NCBI RefSeq assembly: GCF_000336815.1
Contig: NZ_AOLG01000011.1
Location: forward strand, 1 to 64,000
Reading direction: 5' to 3'
Source: Haloferax prahovense DSM 18310
GTDB lineage: Archaea; Halobacteriota; Halobacteria; Halobacteriales; Haloferacaceae
DNA: 64,000 bases
The first letter of the stretch is position 1, and each line of letters begins with the position of its first letter. Shown here in pieces: positions 48,310 through 58,344 of this stretch. Position numbers and translations under genes: made by a program. The notes under the pieces are model-generated. The model made no database searches and was not told the origin of the DNA. It saw nothing but the letters and a program-made list of their open reading frames with translations.

Positions 48310-49359
48310 TTACTCGGCCGCGCCCGCGGCCGCCCGCTTTTCCTCGCGTTCGAGTTCTTCGAGGTAGTCGTCGGCGTCGAGGGCGGCCTTCACGCCCATG
48401 CCGCCGGCGGTCGCGGCCTGCTGGTAGTGGTAGTCGACCACGTCGCCCGCGGCGAAGATGCCGGGCACGTCGGTCGCGGTCTGGCCGCCGCCGGAACCGC
48501 CCTTGGCGACGATGTAGCCGTCGTCGTCGCGCTGGACGCCCGTCCCCTCGAGGTAGTCGGCGTTCGGCGTGTGGCCGATGGCGTAGAACACCGCGCCCAC
48601 GTCGAAGTCGAACTCCTCGGTCTCGGGGTCGTCGAGCTTGTCGCTCGGGTGCCCCTCGGGGTTGCGGACGAGCGTCACGTGGTCGACGCCCTCCTCGGGC
48701 GAGCCGTGAAGCTCTGTCGCCTCGGTGTTGAGCATGAGTTCGATTTCGCCCTCGTCGACCTTCTCCATCAGGCGGTCGACCCAGTAGTCCTCGGCGCGGA
48801 ACTCCTCGCGGCGGTGGACGAGGTAGACCGTCGAGGCGAACTTCGTGAGGAAGTTGGCCTCCTCGACGGCGGCGTCGCCTCCGCCGATGACCATGATTTT
48901 CTCGCCGCGGAAGAACGCGCCGTCGCAGGTCGCACACGTCGAGAGCCCGTAGCCCATCAGGTTCTCCTCGCCGGGGATGCCGAGGGTGCGGGCCGACGCG
49001 CCCGACGCCGCGATGATGGCGTCTGCGGTGTACACGTCGCCGTTCTTGAGCGTGACCGTGAACGGGCGCTCGGAGGCGTCCACGTCCTCGATGATGCCGT
49101 GGCGAATCTCCGTGCCGAAGCGCTCGGCCTGCTCTTTCATGTTGTTGATGAGTTCCGGCCCGGAGATGCCCTCGGGGAAGCCGGGGTAGTTGTCCACCTC
49201 GGTCGTGAGCGTGAGCTGTCCGCCCGGCTCGTCGCCCTCCAGCACCAGCGGCTCGTTGTTGGAGCGGGCCGCGTAGATAGCCGACGAGAGCCCGGAGATG
49301 CCCGAGCCGGCGACGATGAGTTTCCTGTGTTCCACGAACGAATCGGCGTCCTCTGTCAT
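48310..49359 (-). CDS. trxB: Thioredoxin reductase
   Basis: 349-residue flavoprotein. The FAD loop VAGSGISGLSSAIYAAR is at the N terminus, the redox-active disulfide is CATC at residues 142-145, the NAD(P)H loop is MVIGGGDAAVEEANFL, and the second FAD motif is GIFAAGDVVDYHYQQ. It reduces thioredoxin in the cytoplasm. The N terminus has a 10-residue acidic extension and the C terminus ends in an Ala/Glu-rich helix. Confidence 0.92.
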   Translation of the reverse strand: MTEDADSFVEHRKLIVAGSGISGLSSAIYAARSNNEPLVLEGDEPGGQLTLTTEVDNYPGFPEGISGPELINNMKEQAERFGTEIRHGIIEDVDASERPFTVTLKNGDVYTADAIIAASGASARTLGIPGEENLMGYGLSTCATCDGAFFRGEKIMVIGGGDAAVEEANFLTKFASTVYLVHRREEFRAEDYWVDRLMEKVDEGEIELMLNTEATELHGSPEEGVDHVTLVRNPEGHPSDKLDDPETEEFDFDVGAVFYAIGHTPNADYLEGTGVQRDDDGYIVAKGGSGGGQTATDVPGIFAAGDVVDYHYQQAATAGGMGVKAALDADDYLEELEREEKRAAAGAAE

Positions 49360-49500
49360 AGCCGATAGTTCGCTACACCGGTGTCTTAAGGTTTCGCTGT
49401 ATTGCGAGGAGCGCTACAACACCGGCACGATAACGCATGCCACGGGCTCCGAAGCGCGCGGAGCGAAAGACCGGTATCCGTCGCCGACGCATCACTCCGC

Positions 49501-49785
49501 ATGGCCGCCGACCTACAGGAGAAGACGAACCGCTACGAGGGGATGCTCGCCGACGCGCTCGACGAGGCGGTGCAGGCCGTCCCCGACGAGACGCACCTCG
49601 GCGAGGCAGCCGCCGACTGTCTGGAGATGGCAGAATCATACCTCGACGACGGCCGGCACTTCAAGGCCGCCGACGACTGGGTGAACGCGCTGGCGTCGTT
49701 CTCGTACGGCTACGGCTGGCTCGACGCGGGCGTCAGGATGGGGCTGTTCGACATCCCGGACGACTCGCACCTGTTTACGATGTGA
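49501..49785 (+). CDS. DUF357-family protein
   Basis: 94-residue all-helical protein from the ATG at 49501. It matches the archaeal DUF357 family: an acidic helix LQEKTNRYEGMLADALDEA, then MAESYLDDGRHFKAADDWVNALASFSYGYGWLDAGVRMGL, quoted here in part (MAESYLDDGRHFKAADDW, ASFSYGYGWLDAG). Structures of relatives are helical bundles. Function unknown. Divergent from trxB across 141 bases. Confidence 0.85.
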   Translation: MAADLQEKTNRYEGMLADALDEAVQAVPDETHLGEAAADCLEMAESYLDDGRHFKAADDWVNALASFSYGYGWLDAGVRMGLFDIPDDSHLFTM

Positions 49786-49821
49786 GCGTCGAGGGGGCGG
49801 TCCGGACCGTCGCCACTCGGG

Positions 49822-51306
49822 TTACTCGAAGCGGAACGTCGCGCCGTCGGGACCGTCTTCGACCTCGACGCCGAGCGCCGTCAGGTCGTCGCGCAGGTCG
49901 TCGGCGCGCTCGTAGTTGCCCGCCTCGCGCTCGGCCTCGCGCACGTCCAAGACGAGCTGCACGAGGTCTTCCGCGACCGACACGTCACCGCCCTCGCCCG
50001 CACCGCCGAACGAGAGCCCGAACACCTCGCCGCCGAGGTCCTCGAACGCCTCGATTGCCCGCCGGAGCGCGCGGTAGTCGTACTCGTCGGCGTCGGCGAC
50101 GTGGCGGTTGACCGCGCCGGCGAGGCCGAGCAGTTCGGCCATCGCCTCGCGGACGTTGAAATCGTCGTTCATCGCCGCGCGGAAGCGCTCGCGGGTCTCG
50201 GTCACCGTCTCGCGGAGCTCCGTCGCCTCGACTTTCGTCCGGGCGTCGGGGCTGTCGACCGCGTCGACGGCGGCCTCGTAGGCCCGTTCGAGGCGCTCCC
50301 AGCGCTCTTCGGCCTCGGCGATGGTCTCCTCGGAGTACGTCTGTTCGGAGCCGTAGGCAGTCGAGAGGTAGAACGTCCGAATCACGTCCGCGCCGAACTC
50401 GGCGAGGGCGTCGCCGACGGTGAAGAAGTTGCCGAGGCTCGAACTCATCTTGTCGCCCTCGGTCTGGAGCAGGCCGACGTGGAGCCAGTAGCGGGCGAAC
50501 TGCTGACCGGTCGCCGCCTCCGACTGGGCGATTTCGTTCTCGTGGTGCGGGAACACGAGGTCGCGGCCGCCGACGTGAATATCGAGGGTGTCGCCGAGGT
50601 GCGTCATCGACATCGCCGAGCACTCGATGTGCCAGCCGGGTCGGCCCTCGCCCCACGGCGACTCCCACGTCTCGCCGCACGGCTCGTGAAGCGGTTCGAG
50701 GTCCGGGTTCCGGTGTTCGGCGGCCGTCTTGGGGTCGACCGCGCCGGCCTTCCAGAGCGCGAAGTCGGTCGGGTTGCGCTTTTCGGAGCGCTCGTCTTTC
50801 GTCGCCCGCGACTCCAGTTCCTCGAGTTTCTGGTTGGAGAGCTTCCCGTAGTCGTCGAACGTGGACACGTCGAAGTAGACGGAGCCGTTTGACTCGTAGG
50901 CGTGGCCGCGGTCGACGAGCGTCCGAATGAGGTCGATAATCTCGGGGATGTGCTCGGAGACGCGCGGGTACACCTCGGCGCGCTTTAGGTTGAGCCCGCG
51001 CATGTCGCGAATCACGTCGCCGACGAAGTGCTCGGCGACGCTCGCCTCGTCGTCGCCGAGGTCGTCCTCGCCGATGCGGGCGGCTATCTTCTCGTTCACG
51101 TCGGTGAAGTTCTCGACGTGGCGCACGTCGTAGCCCTCGTAGGCCAGCCAGCGGTGCATCAGGTCGGCGTGCATCCACAGGCGGGCGTGGCCGAGGTGGG
51201 CGTCGTCCGAGACCGTCAGTCCGCAGACGTAGAGCAACACTTCGTCGCCGTGCGACTCGAACTCCTCGCGCTCTCCCGTCAGGGTGTTGGTCACGGACAG
51301 GGTCAT
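49822..51306 (-). CDS. cysS: Cysteinyl-tRNA synthetase
   Basis: 494-residue class I synthetase. The HIGH-like motif appears as DDAHLGHARLWMHADL, the zinc ligands include LYVCGLTVSD and HIECSAMSM, and the KMSKS loop is DKMSSSLGNFF. I chose the ATG at 51306; a GTG one codon earlier is possible. It converges with the DUF357 gene. Confidence 0.96.
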   Translation of the reverse strand: MTLSVTNTLTGEREEFESHGDEVLLYVCGLTVSDDAHLGHARLWMHADLMHRWLAYEGYDVRHVENFTDVNEKIAARIGEDDLGDDEASVAEHFVGDVIRDMRGLNLKRAEVYPRVSEHIPEIIDLIRTLVDRGHAYESNGSVYFDVSTFDDYGKLSNQKLEELESRATKDERSEKRNPTDFALWKAGAVDPKTAAEHRNPDLEPLHEPCGETWESPWGEGRPGWHIECSAMSMTHLGDTLDIHVGGRDLVFPHHENEIAQSEAATGQQFARYWLHVGLLQTEGDKMSSSLGNFFTVGDALAEFGADVIRTFYLSTAYGSEQTYSEETIAEAEERWERLERAYEAAVDAVDSPDARTKVEATELRETVTETRERFRAAMNDDFNVREAMAELLGLAGAVNRHVADADEYDYRALRRAIEAFEDLGGEVFGLSFGGAGEGGDVSVAEDLVQLVLDVREAEREAGNYERADDLRDDLTALGVEVEDGPDGATFRFE

Positions 51307-51452
51307 CACACTCGGCTACTTCCGGGACCACTTTCAACCCGTCGGAAGCGCGGTCGGTCTCTCGACGCCAATCGCCTCGTCCTCGCAGTCGTCACCCCGT
51401 AGCCGTCACCCCGTAGCCGTTACCCTCGCGGCCGTCATCCCCGTCGTCGCCG

Positions 51453-53234
51453 CTACTTCGTCCACTCCGGGCGGTCGGCCTCGCCGCGGCGAATCTTCGC
51501 CAGCGTCTCCTCCGAGAGCAGTCGCTTGACGAACGCCGGAATCCGGTCCGTCGGGTCGTCGTCGGTCGCATCGCCGTCGGTCGTGGCCGAACCCGCTTTG
51601 CCGACTCGGTCGCCGGTCGCGTTCGTCGGTGCCGTGTCTCTCGTGACCGCGCGGTCGGCGTTCGTCGCCGACGCGAGCGCGTAGTGGCCGCCTCTGGTCG
51701 CGACGCCGCCGTCGGTCGTCGTCTCCGCGCGCCGGCGGAACGATTCGAGGTCGGCCTCGCGGTCCAGACTGTCGACGGCCGTGTCGAGGTCGGCGGCCTG
51801 TTCGGCCTGCTCGGAGACGCTCTCGGAGATGCGGTCTATCTCCGCGGTCACCTCGTCGACCTGCGTCGCCGCGTCGTCGACGAAGGTGGCGATGTCGGAG
51901 GTGAGCGTCGCCTGCTCGTCGGTCGCCCGCGCGACCTCGTCGATGCCGTCGGTCACGTCGGCGACCGAGTCGGTTATCTCGTCGAGGCTCTCGACGGTCG
52001 ATTCGACCCGCTCGATGCCGTGGTCGATGTTCTCGTCGGCCGACGACAGCGCCTCGGCGGTGTCCTCGATGTGGTCGGTCACGTCCTCTATCATCTGGCC
52101 GATGCGCTCGGCCTGCGACTTCGACTCGTTGGCGAGCGACTTCACCTCGTCCGCGACGACGGCGAAGCCGGAACCAGCCTCGCCGGCGCGGGCGGCCTCG
52201 ATGGAGGCGTTGAGCGCGAGCAGGTTCGTCCGGTCTGCCACCTCGTCGATAACCTCGACGATGTCCTGAATCTCGTCGATGGCGGCCACGAGCGCCTCGA
52301 CGTTCACGGTGATCTCGTCGCGGTCGTCGCCGACCTGCCGCATCGCGTCGATGGCCTCGCCGGCCTCGGCTCGGCCCTCCTCGGCCCGCGTGGTTGCCTC
52401 GTCGCTCCGGGAGGACACGTCGTCGGCGGTGGCGGCGACCTCCTGGACGGTCGCGCTGAGGTTCGATAGCTCGGCGGCGATTTCCTCGGTCATGTCGGCC
52501 TGTCGGGCCGCCAGTCCCTCGATTTCCGCGATGCTCTCGCTCGTGCCGGCGGTCTCCTCGTGGAGTTGGGACGCAACCGACTCCAGATTCCCGCGGCTCT
52601 CCCTGGCTCGGCGGACCTCCTCGCGGACGTCAAGCGAGTACGAGTAGAGGTAGGTGGCGTTGACGACCTGCCGGTCGAGATTGAGCCCGCGGACGACGGC
52701 CATCATGTCGGCGAACGCCTCCTCGACGGCGTGTTCGACGCGGTCGGCGTCGTCGCCGGACAGCGACTCGGTGGCGTCGGCGACGGCGCGCTCGCGGAGT
52801 TCGTCCGCGAAGATGCCGGTGACGTTGGCGAACATCCCGCCGAAGTAGTGCAGCGGCATGTCGAGTTTGTCGTGGAGCAGGCCGATTCGCGTGCGCGCCG
52901 CGTAGTGGTTCTGGTCGTAGTTCCCGTCGGTGAACGAGCGGTAGTAGCCGGCGACGACCGCGCGGAGGCCGTCGAGGTCGGTCTTCGAGCGGTCGATGAC
53001 GTCCGTCGTCCGCTCGTTCGCGAGAATCGGCTCGACGAAGCCGTCGACGAGCGCCTCGTCGCGGGCCTCGACGACGCCCCGGAGGTCGGCGAGGCGCGCG
53101 GCGTCCTCGTCGTCGAAGCCGACGAACGACTGCCGCCAGCCCAACTCGTCGGCGTCGAGGTCGAGTTCGTCGAGGAGTTCCGTGGATGAAAGCGAGATGT
53201 TGCCGTCGTCGTCGCGGGGGCTGGGCGAAACCAT
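51453..53234 (-). CDS. hemAT: HemAT, globin-coupled aerotaxis transducer
   Basis: 593-residue soluble receptor. Residues about 25-190 are a globin-sensor domain with the proximal histidine in [16 protein letters not shown] (His121). The signalling hairpin [36 protein letters not shown] is the methyl-accepting protein core near residues 355-395 (quoted piecewise: [19 protein letters not shown]). There are no membrane helices. It should bind O2 and drive aerotaxis through CheA/CheW. The start is ATG 53234; a GTG at 53246 is alternative. Confidence 0.93.
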   Translation of the reverse strand: MVSPSPRDDDGNISLSSTELLDELDLDADELGWRQSFVGFDDEDAARLADLRGVVEARDEALVDGFVEPILANERTTDVIDRSKTDLDGLRAVVAGYYRSFTDGNYDQNHYAARTRIGLLHDKLDMPLHYFGGMFANVTGIFADELRERAVADATESLSGDDADRVEHAVEEAFADMMAVVRGLNLDRQVVNATYLYSYSLDVREEVRRARESRGNLESVASQLHEETAGTSESIAEIEGLAARQADMTEEIAAELSNLSATVQEVAATADDVSSRSDEATTRAEEGRAEAGEAIDAMRQVGDDRDEITVNVEALVAAIDEIQDIVEVIDEVADRTNLLALNASIEAARAGEAGSGFAVVADEVKSLANESKSQAERIGQMIEDVTDHIEDTAEALSSADENIDHGIERVESTVESLDEITDSVADVTDGIDEVARATDEQATLTSDIATFVDDAATQVDEVTAEIDRISESVSEQAEQAADLDTAVDSLDREADLESFRRRAETTTDGGVATRGGHYALASATNADRAVTRDTAPTNATGDRVGKAGSATTDGDATDDDPTDRIPAFVKRLLSEETLAKIRRGEADRPEWTK

Positions 53235-53300
53235 TGACGAACTCACCGGCTCCGAGGTAATAAGCGCCGGCCGCCGTCTATCACGGTTGATATCCGGAAA

Positions 53301-53795
53301 TCAGACGTATAAATCGCTGACGGCCGCTTCGACGACGCGGAGGGCGGCGGCCCCCTGTCGGCGCGGAACGACCACGGCGAGCGTGTCGCCCGCGACGCCC
53401 GCGGCGTCGACGACGACGGACTCGGCGTCGAGTCGGGAGAGGACGGCGGCGAGGACGGTCGGGTCGACCTCGCCCTCAGCGATGATAGCCGTGAGCGGGC
53501 CGCCGCCCGCGAGGTCGACGCCGGCGACCGAGAGCACGGGTTCGCCATCGGTCTCCTCGACGTCCTCGCCCACGAGGCCGACGCCGCTTCGCATCGTCAC
53601 GGCGGCGTCTCGGGGGTCGGCTTCGAGCGGCGGGAGGTCGGCGGCGAACCGGCGGAGCGCGGCCGCGACCGCCTCGTCGTCGCCGAGGTCGAGTTCGGCC
53701 GCGGCGGCGGCGTAGTTGACGACGCCCGCGCGGAGCGCGGCGAGGAGGTACGGTCGTTCGCGGACTGCGTCGCGCGCGTCGGCGGCGAGAGACAT
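53301..53795 (-). CDS. Conserved haloarchaeal protein (DUF7523-like)
   Basis: 164-residue protein. The first 50 residues read like a helix-turn-helix (RERPYLLAALRAGVVNYAAA, LGDDEAVAAALRRFAADL), and the remainder contains ACT-like repeats with many Val/Gly strands ending VVPRRQGAAALRVVEAAV. I recall this as DUF7523 without known function; a small-molecule-sensing regulator is plausible. The ATG at 53795 starts at the first helix. Its upstream 190-base gap is shared with the divergent cbiX gene. Confidence 0.72.
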   Translation of the reverse strand: MSLAADARDAVRERPYLLAALRAGVVNYAAAAAELDLGDDEAVAAALRRFAADLPPLEADPRDAAVTMRSGVGLVGEDVEETDGEPVLSVAGVDLAGGGPLTAIIAEGEVDPTVLAAVLSRLDAESVVVDAAGVAGDTLAVVVPRRQGAAALRVVEAAVSDLYV

Positions 53796-53950
53796 GTCTG
53801 CCGGGTCGTCGGGCGCGCGCAAAAAAGCGCCGCTCGCCGGGCGCTGCCGCGGTCGTCCGCGGGTCGCGACTCCCCGCGCCCCGCCTCGCGTCTCCTGAAC
53901 GAGTGGCGAACGCGAGTTGTCCGAACCCGAAGATTCCTTTCTTCGATGCG

Positions 53951-53960
53951 AAGTTCATAA
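53951..53960 (+). promoter_or_regulatory. TATA-like element before cbiX
   Basis: AAGTTCATAA lies 26-35 bases before the ATG at 53986, consistent with a nearly leaderless transcript. Confidence 0.4.
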
Positions 53961-53985
53961 GACAGTCGCCTCGTAACCCCCGGAC

Positions 53986-54864
53986 ATGCAAGCCCTGGTC
54001 ATCGTGGCGCACGGGTCGCACCTGAACCCGGATTCGAGCGCCCCCACCTACGACCACGCGGACACGGTCCGCGAGGTGGGCGCGTTCGACGAGGTGCGGA
54101 CCGGCTTCTGGAAGGAAGAGCCGTCGATTCGCGAGGTGCTCCGGACCGTCGAGGCCGACGAGGTGTACGTCGTCCCGCTTTTCATCAGCGAGGGCTACTT
54201 CACGGAACAGGTCATCCCGCGCGAACTCCGTCTCGAGGGGTGGGACGTGGCCGACTGGGACTCCGACGGCCTGTCGGCGTCGCACGTCACCCTCTCCGCG
54301 ACGGACGTGCCCGAGAAGACGATTCACTACTGCGGGCCGGTCGGAACCCACGCGGCGATGACCGACGTGTTGGTCCGCCGCGCCGAGACGGTCACCGGCG
54401 ACCCGAACGTCGGCGAGGGCTTCGGCCTCGCCGTCGTCGGCCACGGCACCGAGCGCAACGAGAACTCCGCGAAAGCCATCGAGTACCACGCCGACCGCAT
54501 CCGAGAGATGGACCGCTTCGACGAGGTGCAGGCGCTCTACATGGACGAGGAACCCGAGGTCGACGACGTGACCGACTACTTCGAGTCCGAGGACGTGGTC
54601 GTCGTCCCGCTGTTTATCGCCGACGGCTTCCACACCCAGGAGGACATCCCGGAGGACATGGGCCTGACCGACGACTACCGCACGGGCTACGACGTGCCCA
54701 CCGAGGTCGACGGCCACCGCATCTGGTACGCCGGCGCGGTCGGGACCGAGGGACTCATGGCCGACGTGGTGCTCGAACGCGCCGCCGACGCGGGCGCCGA
54801 CATCGGCAACACTCTCGAAGTCGTGCGCGAACGTACTCGGAAGACGCCGCAGGAGGCGAACTGA
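53986..54864 (+). CDS. cbiX: Sirohydrochlorin cobaltochelatase, tandem CbiX
   Basis: 292-residue long-form CbiX made of two homologous chelatase domains. Each has a catalytic-type histidine region: VIVAHGSHLNPDS at residues 6-18 and LAVVGHGTERNENS near residue 148; each also has VYVVPLFISEGYFT or VVVVPLFIADGFHT. It inserts cobalt into sirohydrochlorin early in cobalamin synthesis. The tandem form contrasts with the short archaeal CbiXS. The stop shares one base with the next start (TGATG). Confidence 0.93.
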   Translation: MQALVIVAHGSHLNPDSSAPTYDHADTVREVGAFDEVRTGFWKEEPSIREVLRTVEADEVYVVPLFISEGYFTEQVIPRELRLEGWDVADWDSDGLSASHVTLSATDVPEKTIHYCGPVGTHAAMTDVLVRRAETVTGDPNVGEGFGLAVVGHGTERNENSAKAIEYHADRIREMDRFDEVQALYMDEEPEVDDVTDYFESEDVVVVPLFIADGFHTQEDIPEDMGLTDDYRTGYDVPTEVDGHRIWYAGAVGTEGLMADVVLERAADAGADIGNTLEVVRERTRKTPQEAN

Positions 54865-56021
54865 TGGGGCACCACCTCGACGCCCTCGTCGACGCCGCGG
54901 CGACCGGCGACGGAATCTCCCTCGACGGGTTCACCGTCTCCCGTTCCGACGACGGCTTCCGCCTCGAAACGCCCGAATCGACGCTGAACGGGCTCACGGA
55001 AGGCGGTCTCCGCGAGGCCCTCGCCGACTACGACGACTACGCGACGAACTGGTACTTCTGGTCCGAGGTCGTCGGCGAGTCCAGCCCCCAGCGGCGGGCG
55101 TTCCTCCGCTGGGTCGAGGGTGCGTCCGTCGATGCGGGAGGCGACGACGGTGGAGACGCAGACGACACCGAGAACGACGGCGACGCCCCCTCGGTTCCCG
55201 AGCGCTACGACGACCTCCGAGACGGCGTCTGTCGCGAGTGGGGCCAACTGCTCGTCACGGTCACCGTCGACGATCACGGCGAGCGGTCCTACGAACTCCG
55301 CCACGCCGACGAGGTCGACGCCGACCGCGACGAACTCGACCCCTACCGCGAATCGCTCGCGGCCCGGCAGTTGGCGACCTACGACGAGAAGGGGCGGTAC
55401 CGCCCGCTGAAGACCGGCAACAACCTCGCCGGCGGCTGGGTGTTCCCCGACCTCGACGCTCACGACCTCGTCGAGACCGTCGAGACGTTCTACCCCGCGT
55501 CGGTGCCGAACTGGTACCGCGAGCGCCGGGGCGAACTCGACGTGGCGCACTGGGCGGACGCCATCGGCCGCCAGACCGGGATGTACAGCGTCGTGAAGAC
55601 GTGGAACCGCGGCGACGGCCACGAGCACGTCAACTGGGTCGCGGAGGCCTGCTGCGACGACAGCCAGTGCGTCAAGCGCCGCGAGTGGCAGTACGACGAT
55701 GACACCGACCTCGACGTGGACGGCGGCGACGGCGCGTTCCCGTGCCGCGAGCCGTGTTCCGTCGTCATCGCGGCGTCCCGCAAGTGGACGCGGCTGGAGG
55801 GCGAGGAGACCCAAACGTACGAGTTCGAACTCACGCCCTCGGAGAAGGAACAGGTCGAAGATATCATCGAGGCCGTCGCGGACGACCGCACCGACGCCAT
55901 CCGCGAGGCCGACGTGTACGAGGGCGCGAACCGCTACCGGGCGCGGTTCCTGCGCGCGAAGCTGTTCGACGACGAGGGCAACCTCGGCGGCGTCCCGACC
56001 GACGCGTCCGACGACGAGTAG
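54864..56021 (+). CDS. DR2241-family Fe-S protein, CbiX partner
   Basis: 385-residue protein of the DR2241 family found next to cbiX. The cysteines ACCDDSQC and PCREPC in residues about 260-300 fit the 4Fe-4S-binding domain described for it, and the N-terminal half (DDYATNWYFWSEVVG, ERYDDLRDGVCREWGQLL) matches the N-terminal domain. It probably acts in cobalamin synthesis, perhaps as a redox or metal-handling aid to CbiX. Its exact reaction is not established. It is translationally coupled to cbiX. Confidence 0.85.
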   Translation: MGHHLDALVDAAATGDGISLDGFTVSRSDDGFRLETPESTLNGLTEGGLREALADYDDYATNWYFWSEVVGESSPQRRAFLRWVEGASVDAGGDDGGDADDTENDGDAPSVPERYDDLRDGVCREWGQLLVTVTVDDHGERSYELRHADEVDADRDELDPYRESLAARQLATYDEKGRYRPLKTGNNLAGGWVFPDLDAHDLVETVETFYPASVPNWYRERRGELDVAHWADAIGRQTGMYSVVKTWNRGDGHEHVNWVAEACCDDSQCVKRREWQYDDDTDLDVDGGDGAFPCREPCSVVIAASRKWTRLEGEETQTYEFELTPSEKEQVEDIIEAVADDRTDAIREADVYEGANRYRARFLRAKLFDDEGNLGGVPTDASDDE

Positions 56022-56066
56022 GTCGGGACGCGAGGAACGGGAATCGGACCGATTTTTCGGACGCCG

Positions 56067-56648
56067 TCACCGCATCGTCAGCACCAGCGCCGCGAGGACG
56101 CCGCCGACGACGACGCCGGCACCGAGGGTGATGGCGAAGCTCTCGAACACCGACGCGAGCGCCACCGCGAGGACGAGCGCGACGAGCGCGAGGCCGAAAA
56201 GCGGGGCGGCTCGCGGATCGACGCTCGGGAACACGTCCGCGATGCTTTCGGTCACGCTCGGCTCGGGGTCGGGTTGCTTGGGCTTCGAGAGCGTCTCGTC
56301 CACGTCGACCGGCGGTTTGCCACCCTCGCCGGGTTCGACGGTCACGTCGACGTACCTCGTCTCCGAGCCGTGGCCGGAGACTATCTTCAGCTTCCCCGAC
56401 ACTGGCTCCGGCGGCGGGGTGACGAACACCTCGACGGTCTTGGTCTGGCCGCCGTCGACGAAGTGATTTCCTTCGGACAGGCTCGCCGCGCGCGAGAGCT
56501 CGTCGTCGACGTGGAGGTGGACGTGCACCGCCTGTCCCTGGTTCGCGAGCTCGACCGAAAACGGGCCGTTCGTTGCGAACGACGGCGCTACCGAGAGGTC
56601 GTGGGGGCGCTCGTCGTTCAGCGTGACGGTGAGCGGCGCGTTCGACAC
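56067..56648 (-). CDS. Membrane-anchored haloarchaeal protein (DUF7524-like)
   Basis: 193-residue protein: an N-terminal immunoglobulin-like beta domain (residues 1-105, PLTVTLNDERPHDLSVAPSF, GQAVHVHLHVDD), a Pro/Asp linker, and two C-terminal membrane helices (AAPLFGLALVALVLAVALAS, then a Gly/Val-rich one ending LTMR). There is no signal peptide. I recall the name DUF7524. Function unknown; it converges with the DR2241 gene. Confidence 0.75.
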   Translation of the reverse strand: MSNAPLTVTLNDERPHDLSVAPSFATNGPFSVELANQGQAVHVHLHVDDELSRAASLSEGNHFVDGGQTKTVEVFVTPPPEPVSGKLKIVSGHGSETRYVDVTVEPGEGGKPPVDVDETLSKPKQPDPEPSVTESIADVFPSVDPRAAPLFGLALVALVLAVALASVFESFAITLGAGVVVGGVLAALVLTMR

Positions 56649-56704
56649 GGGTTCACCGTCGATACGAGAATAGAAAAACGTTCAGGTCCGATGAGGTGCG
56701 CGCC

Positions 56705-56890
56705 TCAGTCGTCGCGCATGTCCGGTGGCAGGAGATTCGGGATGCCATCCTCGATGGGGTACACCTCGCCGGTGACCGTACCGATGAGCCGCCCCTCGAT
56801 GATTTCGTCGCCGTCGCGCTCGTCGACTTCCAGCTCGAGTTCGCTCTTGTCGAGGGGGTCACAGAGGATGTCCATCAGGGATTCTTTCAT
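56705..56890 (-). CDS. Trm112-like methyltransferase activator
   Basis: 61-residue protein of the UPF0434/Trm112 family: MDILCDPLDKSELELEV, then IIEGRLIGTVTGEVYPIEDGIPNLLP. Family members activate several methyltransferases acting on tRNA, rRNA and translation factors; in Haloferax, Trm112 was shown to bind many partners. The zinc cysteines of longer homologues are reduced to one here (Cys10). The start is the ATG at 56890. Confidence 0.85.
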   Translation of the reverse strand: MKESLMDILCDPLDKSELELEVDERDGDEIIEGRLIGTVTGEVYPIEDGIPNLLPPDMRDD

Positions 56891-57012
56891 CGTCGTGACG
56901 GTGGATTGCGCGAAGTAAAAGCGTACGGGTTCGCCGCCGTCGCGGCGGGCTCGGCGGAGGGGGCGGCCGCCGCAGTCGCGTCAGCCGCGAATCGGTGGCC
57001 AGTCGTCGAGGC

Positions 57013-58344
57013 TCAGTTGTCGAACGGGTTTTCCAGGTGGACCGTCTGCTCGCGGCCCGGGCCGACGCCGACGGCGTAAATCGGCACGTCGAGTTCGTCA
57101 GAGAGGTATTCGAGGTAGTCCTGTGCGGCGTCGGGGATGGCGTTGTAGCCCTCCTCGGCGACCGCCGCCCAGTCCACTTCCGGCCACGTGTCGAACTCCT
57201 TGAGGACGGGTTCGCACTCGCCCCAGCGCTCGGTCGTCGCGGGCATCGTCAGGCGTTCCTCGCCCTCCAGTTCGTAGGCGTGGCCGACCTTGACCTCGTC
57301 GAGGCCGGCGAGCACGTCGAGGTGGTTGACCGCGATGCCGGTGAACCCGCTGACGCGGGCGGCGTGGCGGAGCATCGGCATGTCGAGCCAGCCGATGCGG
57401 CGCGGGCGACCGGTGACGGTGCCGAACTCGCCGCCCTTCTCGCGGATGAAGTCCGCGAGTTCTTCCTCGCGGTCGTCGTCTTTCAGTTCGGTCGGCATCG
57501 GGCCCTCGCCGACGCGGGAGAGGTAGGCCTTGACGATGCCGACGACCTCGCCCTGTCCGACGACGGTCGGGCCGACGCCGGTGCCGGTGGCCGCGCCGCC
57601 GGCGGTCGGGTTCGAGGAGGTCACGTACGGGTAGCTCCCGTGGTCGATGTCGATGAGGGTGCCCTGCGCGCCCTCGAACATCACGTTGTCGCCGGCCTCG
57701 CGGCGCTCGGCGAGGAAGTCGCCACAGTTGACGGCCATGTCGTCCTCGCGGAGGCGGCGGCCGATTTCGGTGTACTCCTCGACGAGCGCTTCGACGTCGC
57801 ACTCCTCGCCGGCTTCGAGGCCGTACACGTCCTCGATGAGCGCCTTCTTCTGGGGAACGACGTACTCCAGTCGCTGGCGGAGCACGTCGGGGTCGAGCAG
57901 GTCGCCGACGCGGATGCCGCGGCGGCCCGCCTTGTCCTCGTAGGTGGGGCCGATGCCGCGACCGGTCGTGCCGACGGTGAGGTCCGAGTCGGCCTTCGCC
58001 TCCTCTTCGATGTTGTCGAGGCGGCGGTGGTACGGCATGATGACGTGCGCGCGCTTAGCGAGGCGCACGTCGGGGGCGAGGCCGCGCTCGCGGAGGTCGT
58101 CAATCTCGGAGAACAGCGTCCGGGGGTTGATGACACAGCCGTTTCCGAGGACGCCGACCTTGTCGCGGACGGCCCCGCTCGGGACGAGCGAAAGCTTGTA
58201 CTCCTCGCCGTCTTCGACGACGGTGTGGCCGGCGTTGTCGCCGCCCTGATAGCGGACGACGATGTCAGCGTCGCCGCCCCACAGGTCGACGAGCGCGCCT
58301 TTGCCCTCGTCGCCGAGTTGCGAACCGACGATGGTAACAGTCAT
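57013..58344 (-). CDS. purA: Adenylosuccinate synthetase
   Basis: 443-residue GTP-dependent ligase making adenylosuccinate from IMP and aspartate. It begins VTIVGSQLGDEGKGALVDLW with the GDEGKG loop, has AGHTVVEDGEEYKLSLVPSG, and the family motif TTGRGIGPTYEDKAGRRGIR (quoted in part: GRGIGPTYEDKAGRRG). A TATA-like TTTAGTG (minus strand, 58367-58374) is 26 bases before the ATG. Partner of purB in AMP synthesis. Confidence 0.96.
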   Translation of the reverse strand: MTVTIVGSQLGDEGKGALVDLWGGDADIVVRYQGGDNAGHTVVEDGEEYKLSLVPSGAVRDKVGVLGNGCVINPRTLFSEIDDLRERGLAPDVRLAKRAHVIMPYHRRLDNIEEEAKADSDLTVGTTGRGIGPTYEDKAGRRGIRVGDLLDPDVLRQRLEYVVPQKKALIEDVYGLEAGEECDVEALVEEYTEIGRRLREDDMAVNCGDFLAERREAGDNVMFEGAQGTLIDIDHGSYPYVTSSNPTAGGAATGTGVGPTVVGQGEVVGIVKAYLSRVGEGPMPTELKDDDREEELADFIREKGGEFGTVTGRPRRIGWLDMPMLRHAARVSGFTGIAVNHLDVLAGLDEVKVGHAYELEGEERLTMPATTERWGECEPVLKEFDTWPEVDWAAVAEEGYNAIPDAAQDYLEYLSDELDVPIYAVGVGPGREQTVHLENPFDN

